This document shows positions 5,772-6,549 of a stretch of 6,549 bases of DNA, piece by piece (the first letter of the stretch is position 1; every line of letters begins with the position of its first letter). The notes under the pieces were generated by a model. The model saw only the letters and a list, made by a program, of their open reading frames with translations. It was not told the origin of the DNA and ran no database searches. The position numbers were made by a program, and so were the translations under genes. Where the stretch lies: assembly GCA_040514355.1 (NCBI GenBank), contig JBEVCF010000106.1:1-6549 (forward strand), read 5' to 3'. The DNA comes from Opacimonas sp040514355. GTDB lineage: Bacteria; Pseudomonadota; Gammaproteobacteria; Enterobacterales; Alteromonadaceae.

Positions 5772-6440
5772 TTACTTCTCTGCTTTTTTCGCCAAGCGCG
5801 CTTTCAGAGCAGCAAGTTCATCATTAATTTTGTCATCGGCCGCAAGTTCCGCAAATTCATCATTCAGTGATTTTTGCCCTAAATCGTAGGCATCGACTTG
5901 TGCTTCAATATCGTTGATTTTGCGCTCGTATTGTTCAAATCGCCCCATTACATCTTCTACTTTGGCACTGTCCAACGTCTTTTTCACATCTAAACGCGAT
6001 GATGCTGTGCTTTGACGCAACAAGATTGTTTTTTGGCGCGCTTTTGCATCCGCTAATTTAGCTTGTAATTGAGTGGTTTCTTCCTGCAGTTTACTCAACT
6101 GACTCTCAACCACATCCAACTCTTTGGTCAACGCATCAGCTGCTTCTGTACATTTATTGCGTTCTTGTAAGGCCGCTTTTGCCAAATCTTCTCGATCTTT
6201 GGTAATGGCCAGCTCCGCTTTCGCTTCCCAGTCACTGGCCTGGGCATGTAACTTGTCAATTTGCTGCGCGATATCTTTTTTATTCGCGATAGTCTTGGCT
6301 GACGTCGAACGCACTTCGACCAACGTGTCCTCCATTTCTTGGATGATCAACCGTACCATTTTTTGAGGATCTTCTGCTTTATCAAGCAGCGCGTTCAAGT
6401 TCGAATTTACGATGTCTGTAAAACGTGAAAATATGCTCAT
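5772..6440 (-). CDS. pspA: Phage shock protein A
   Basis: PspA is a peripheral membrane protein of the PspA/IM30 (ESCRT-III-like) family. It stabilises damaged inner membrane and, in enterobacteria, also inhibits the activator PspF. The ATG at 6440 gives 222 residues, the same length as E. coli PspA, beginning MSIFSRFTDIVNSNLNALLD. Residues 1–24 form the amphipathic membrane-binding helix, followed by the conserved EDPQKMVRLIIQEMEDTLVE and long charged coiled-coil helices to about residue 190. The C-terminus is DEFAELAADDKINDELAALK. AAAGGA lies seven bases upstream of this ATG. An in-frame ATG at 6476 would add 12 residues before the highly conserved N-terminal helix and has no good ribosome site, so I reject it. 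It is the first gene of pspABC. No pspF is visible; in E. coli it is divergent from pspA and would lie beyond the right edge. Confidence 0.97.
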   Translation of the reverse strand: MSIFSRFTDIVNSNLNALLDKAEDPQKMVRLIIQEMEDTLVEVRSTSAKTIANKKDIAQQIDKLHAQASDWEAKAELAITKDREDLAKAALQERNKCTEAADALTKELDVVESQLSKLQEETTQLQAKLADAKARQKTILLRQSTASSRLDVKKTLDSAKVEDVMGRFEQYERKINDIEAQVDAYDLGQKSLNDEFAELAADDKINDELAALKARLAKKAEK

Positions 6441-6447
6441 ATTCGTT

Positions 6448-6453
6448 TCCTTT
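6448..6453 (-). promoter_or_regulatory. Ribosome binding site deciding the pspA start
   Basis: The minus strand reads AAAGGA seven bases before the ATG at 6440. The upstream in-frame ATG at 6476 has no such site, and the family N-terminus agrees with 6440. Confidence 0.75.
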
Positions 6454-6474
6454 AATTCAAATGCGTTAATGGTC

Positions 6475-6523
6475 ACTATACTCTATGATACTGATCTTAT
6501 TGACTCATCAGGTCGAGTCTCAA
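6475..6523 (-). promoter_or_regulatory. Candidate sigma-70-type promoter region of pspABC
   Basis: Two weak options exist on the minus strand. One is TTGAGA (6518–6523) with AATAAG (6496–6501) at a 16-base spacing. The other is TATAGT (6475–6480), a five-of-six −10 match with a poor −35. The only GG dinucleotide on this strand between 6441 and 6549 is in the pspA ribosome site, so a sigma-54 −24 element is absent here. The choice between the two is uncertain. Confidence 0.3.
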
Positions 6524-6524
6524 T
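6499..6524. repeat. Imperfect inverted repeat upstream of pspA
   Basis: The plus strand reads ATTGACTC, eight bases, then GAGTCTCAAT. The arms are complementary except for a two-base bulge (TC) in the right arm. The repeat overlaps the TTGAGA −35 candidate, so it could be an operator. A chance palindrome is possible. Confidence 0.4.
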
Positions 6525-6549
6525 GATGACGTTTAGTATCTTTCAAGTA

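Noticed and set aside
6441..6476. Upstream ATG for pspA adding 12 residues
   Set aside because: PspA proteins start at the M-x-IFSRF helix, and the only good ribosome site precedes the ATG at 6440.

Overview
The window looks like a piece of a gammaproteobacterial chromosome of moderate GC. The evidence is a full-length TyrR with the ACT–PAS–AAA+–Fis-type HTH layout of the enterobacterial and vibrio-type regulator, and PspA, PspB and PspC proteins that resemble the E. coli set closely. I cannot assign a genus. All seven genes read on the minus strand, so transcription runs from high to low coordinates. I see no mobile element, tRNA, rRNA or CRISPR array.

Region 1 (about 5012–6549) is a phage-shock-protein operon, pspA–pspB–pspC. 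It has good ribosome binding sites, a GTG start for pspB, a four-base ATGA overlap between pspB and pspC, and a Rho-independent terminator after pspC. No sigma-54 −24/−12 element is visible in the 109 bases upstream of pspA, which departs from the E. coli model.

Region 2 (1–about 4965) is a phenylalanine/tyrosine catabolism cluster with its regulator, in the order phhA, tyrR, hppD, hmgA. PhhA hydroxylates phenylalanine to tyrosine. A transaminase not encoded here would give 4-hydroxyphenylpyruvate. HppD turns that into homogentisate and HmgA opens the ring to maleylacetoacetate. hmgA runs off the left edge, and fahA/maiA-type genes probably follow it outside the window. hppD and hmgA overlap by eight bases and are very likely co-transcribed. 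A strong intrinsic terminator separates tyrR from hppD, so hppD–hmgA needs its own promoter.

The regulatory DNA is the most informative part. Near-consensus TyrR boxes, each matching 10 of 12 half-site bases, lie about 110–115 bases upstream of the start codons of both phhA and hppD, with the same orientation-specific bases. This suggests that the TyrR encoded between them controls both units. A compact cluster of direct and inverted repeats sits between phhA and tyrR and overlaps the likely tyrR promoter. It does not match a TyrR box and is the least explained element here. No wholly new system is evident; the genes themselves are well-known families.
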